Assembly: GCA_904501945.1 (NCBI GenBank)
Contig: CAJGCU010000005.1
Coordinates: 1 to 41,103, forward strand
Length of the DNA: 41,103 nucleotides
Direction of reading: 5' to 3'
DNA from: an uncultured Bacteroidaceae bacterium
GTDB taxonomy: Bacteria; Bacteroidota; Bacteroidia; Bacteroidales; Bacteroidaceae
The first letter of the stretch is position 1, and every line of letters begins with the position of its first letter. The position numbers and the translations under genes are program-made. Below are positions 40,388 through 41,103 of the stretch, in pieces. The notes beneath the pieces were generated by a model. That model saw nothing but the letters and a program-made list of their open reading frames with translations. It was not told where the DNA came from and made no database searches.

Positions 40388-41103
40388 ATGGCTAAGGAAC
40401 TTAAATTCAATATTGAGGCTCGTGAGCAGCTGAAGAAGGGTGTGGACGAGCTGGCAAATGCAGTGAAGGTTACACTGGGTCCTAAGGGACGTAACGTAAT
40501 TATCGAAAAGAAGTTTGGCGCACCACACATCACAAAGGATGGTGTGAGTGTTGCTAAGGAAATAGAACTGGTTGACCCATTCCAGAACACAGGCGCTCAG
40601 TTGGTAAAGAGTGTAGCATCTAAGACTGGCGATGATGCTGGTGACGGTACTACAACTGCTACTGTTCTTGCGCAGAGCATTGTGGCTACAGGATTGAAGA
40701 ATGTGGCTGCTGGCGCTAATCCAATGGACTTGAAGCGTGGTATCGATAAGGCTGTTGCTAAGGTGGTAGAAAGCATCAAAGCTCAGAGCGAGCAGGTGGG
40801 TGACGACTACGACAAGATTGAGCAGGTTGCTACAGTGTCTGCTAACAACGACAATGAGATTGGTAAGCTGATAGCTGATGCCATGAAAAAGGTGAGCAAG
40901 GATGGAGTTATCACTATCGAAGAAGCTAAAGGCCGTGAAACTACTATTGGTGTAGTGGAAGGTATGCAGTTCGACCGTGGTTACCTTTCTCCTTACTTCG
41001 TTACTAACACAGAGAAGATGGAATGTGAGATGGAGAATCCACTCATTCTTATTTATGATAAGAAGATTTCAAACCTTCAGGAATTCCTTCCTATCTTGAA
41101 TCC
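40388..41103 (+). CDS. groEL: Chaperonin GroEL, partial (cut by window end)
   Basis: The first 238 residues of the 60-kDa chaperonin are present: MAKELKFNIEAREQLKKGVDELANAV, the nucleotide-binding VTLGPKGRNVII and SKTGDDAGDGTTTATVLAQ (about 80-98) with the catalytic Asp, and the start of the apical domain (VVEGMQFDRGYLSPYFVTN). The frame is intact up to the window edge. The ATG at 40388 follows groES by 22 bases. Confidence 0.97.
   Translation, partial: MAKELKFNIEAREQLKKGVDELANAVKVTLGPKGRNVIIEKKFGAPHITKDGVSVAKEIELVDPFQNTGAQLVKSVASKTGDDAGDGTTTATVLAQSIVATGLKNVAAGANPMDLKRGIDKAVAKVVESIKAQSEQVGDDYDKIEQVATVSANNDNEIGKLIADAMKKVSKDGVITIEEAKGRETTIGVVEGMQFDRGYLSPYFVTNTEKMECEMENPLILIYDKKISNLQEFLPILN

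Noticed and set aside
1..41103. tRNA or rRNA genes
   Set aside because: No cloverleaf with GGTTCGAATCC-type T-loop or rRNA-like conserved blocks was noticed by eye; a tRNAscan/Infernal run would be decisive.

Overview
The window looks like chromosomal DNA of a Bacteroidota bacterium, most probably Prevotellaceae (Prevotella in the broad sense). Three things support this. Many genes are preceded by the Bacteroidota-type -7 element TAnnTTTG, often with a TTTG/TTG -33 element about 19-20 bases upstream. The gene set is typical of the group: single-chain PutA, DUF4369-like lipoprotein, DUF4254, N-terminal-rubredoxin rubrerythrin, GH3 with an embedded PA14-like domain, a cobalamin riboswitch ahead of a TonB-box leader. 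Secreted proteins carry signal peptides ending in AQ. The species cannot be fixed from the sequence alone. I see no rRNA or tRNA, no phage and no complete insertion sequence.

Layout. 335-3814: PutA, closed by a strong terminator. 3994-10933 (minus strand): a tightly packed run of seven genes read aroQ > O-methyltransferase > rbfA > LolC/E-like permease > TPR lipoprotein > thioredoxin-like lipoprotein > comM/yifB, with a TATCTTTG promoter just ahead of aroQ. 11431-13625: BlaI-type repressor plus M56 (BlaR1-like) sensor peptidase whose frame is broken at a C6 tract. 14301-22024: a cell-surface glycan cassette (DUF4254, several glycosyltransferases, two LicD proteins, a TagD-like cytidylyltransferase, a WaaP/InaA-like kinase), probably for lipooligosaccharide or a phosphorylated surface glycan; its middle part is AT-richer than the flanks. 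22196-23673: a secreted DUF3237 protein and a secreted alpha/beta hydrolase. 23674-24844: a decayed stretch holding a cobalamin riboswitch, a truncated TonB-dependent receptor leader, a small inverted-repeat element and a palindromic repeat array. 24845-28275: a CE8 pectinesterase-like protein with altered active-site residues, rubrerythrin, rubredoxin and DusB. 28448-33869: outer-membrane beta-barrel protein, gluconate 5-dehydrogenase-like SDR, RNase HII, an Arg/Asn/Ser-rich secreted protein and ArgS. 33987-38931: GH3 xylosidase/glucosidase, RecX, ComF and RibD. 38940-40092: an AT-rich region with a cluster of DnaA boxes around a 64-residue ORF, a candidate replication origin. 40093-end: groES and the start of groEL.

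The most unusual structural signal is a recurring intergenic architecture: arrays of about 15-bp quasi-palindromic units separated by 8-bp spacers, giving an exact 23-bp period. It occurs with unrelated unit sequences at 13855-13938 and 39776-39859 (four units each), with a two-unit relative of the first at 24692-24730. Other points worth following are the orphan cobalamin riboswitch, the (TA)8 tract inside a lipoprotein signal-peptide coding region, the frameshifted M56 sensor, and the candidate oriC.
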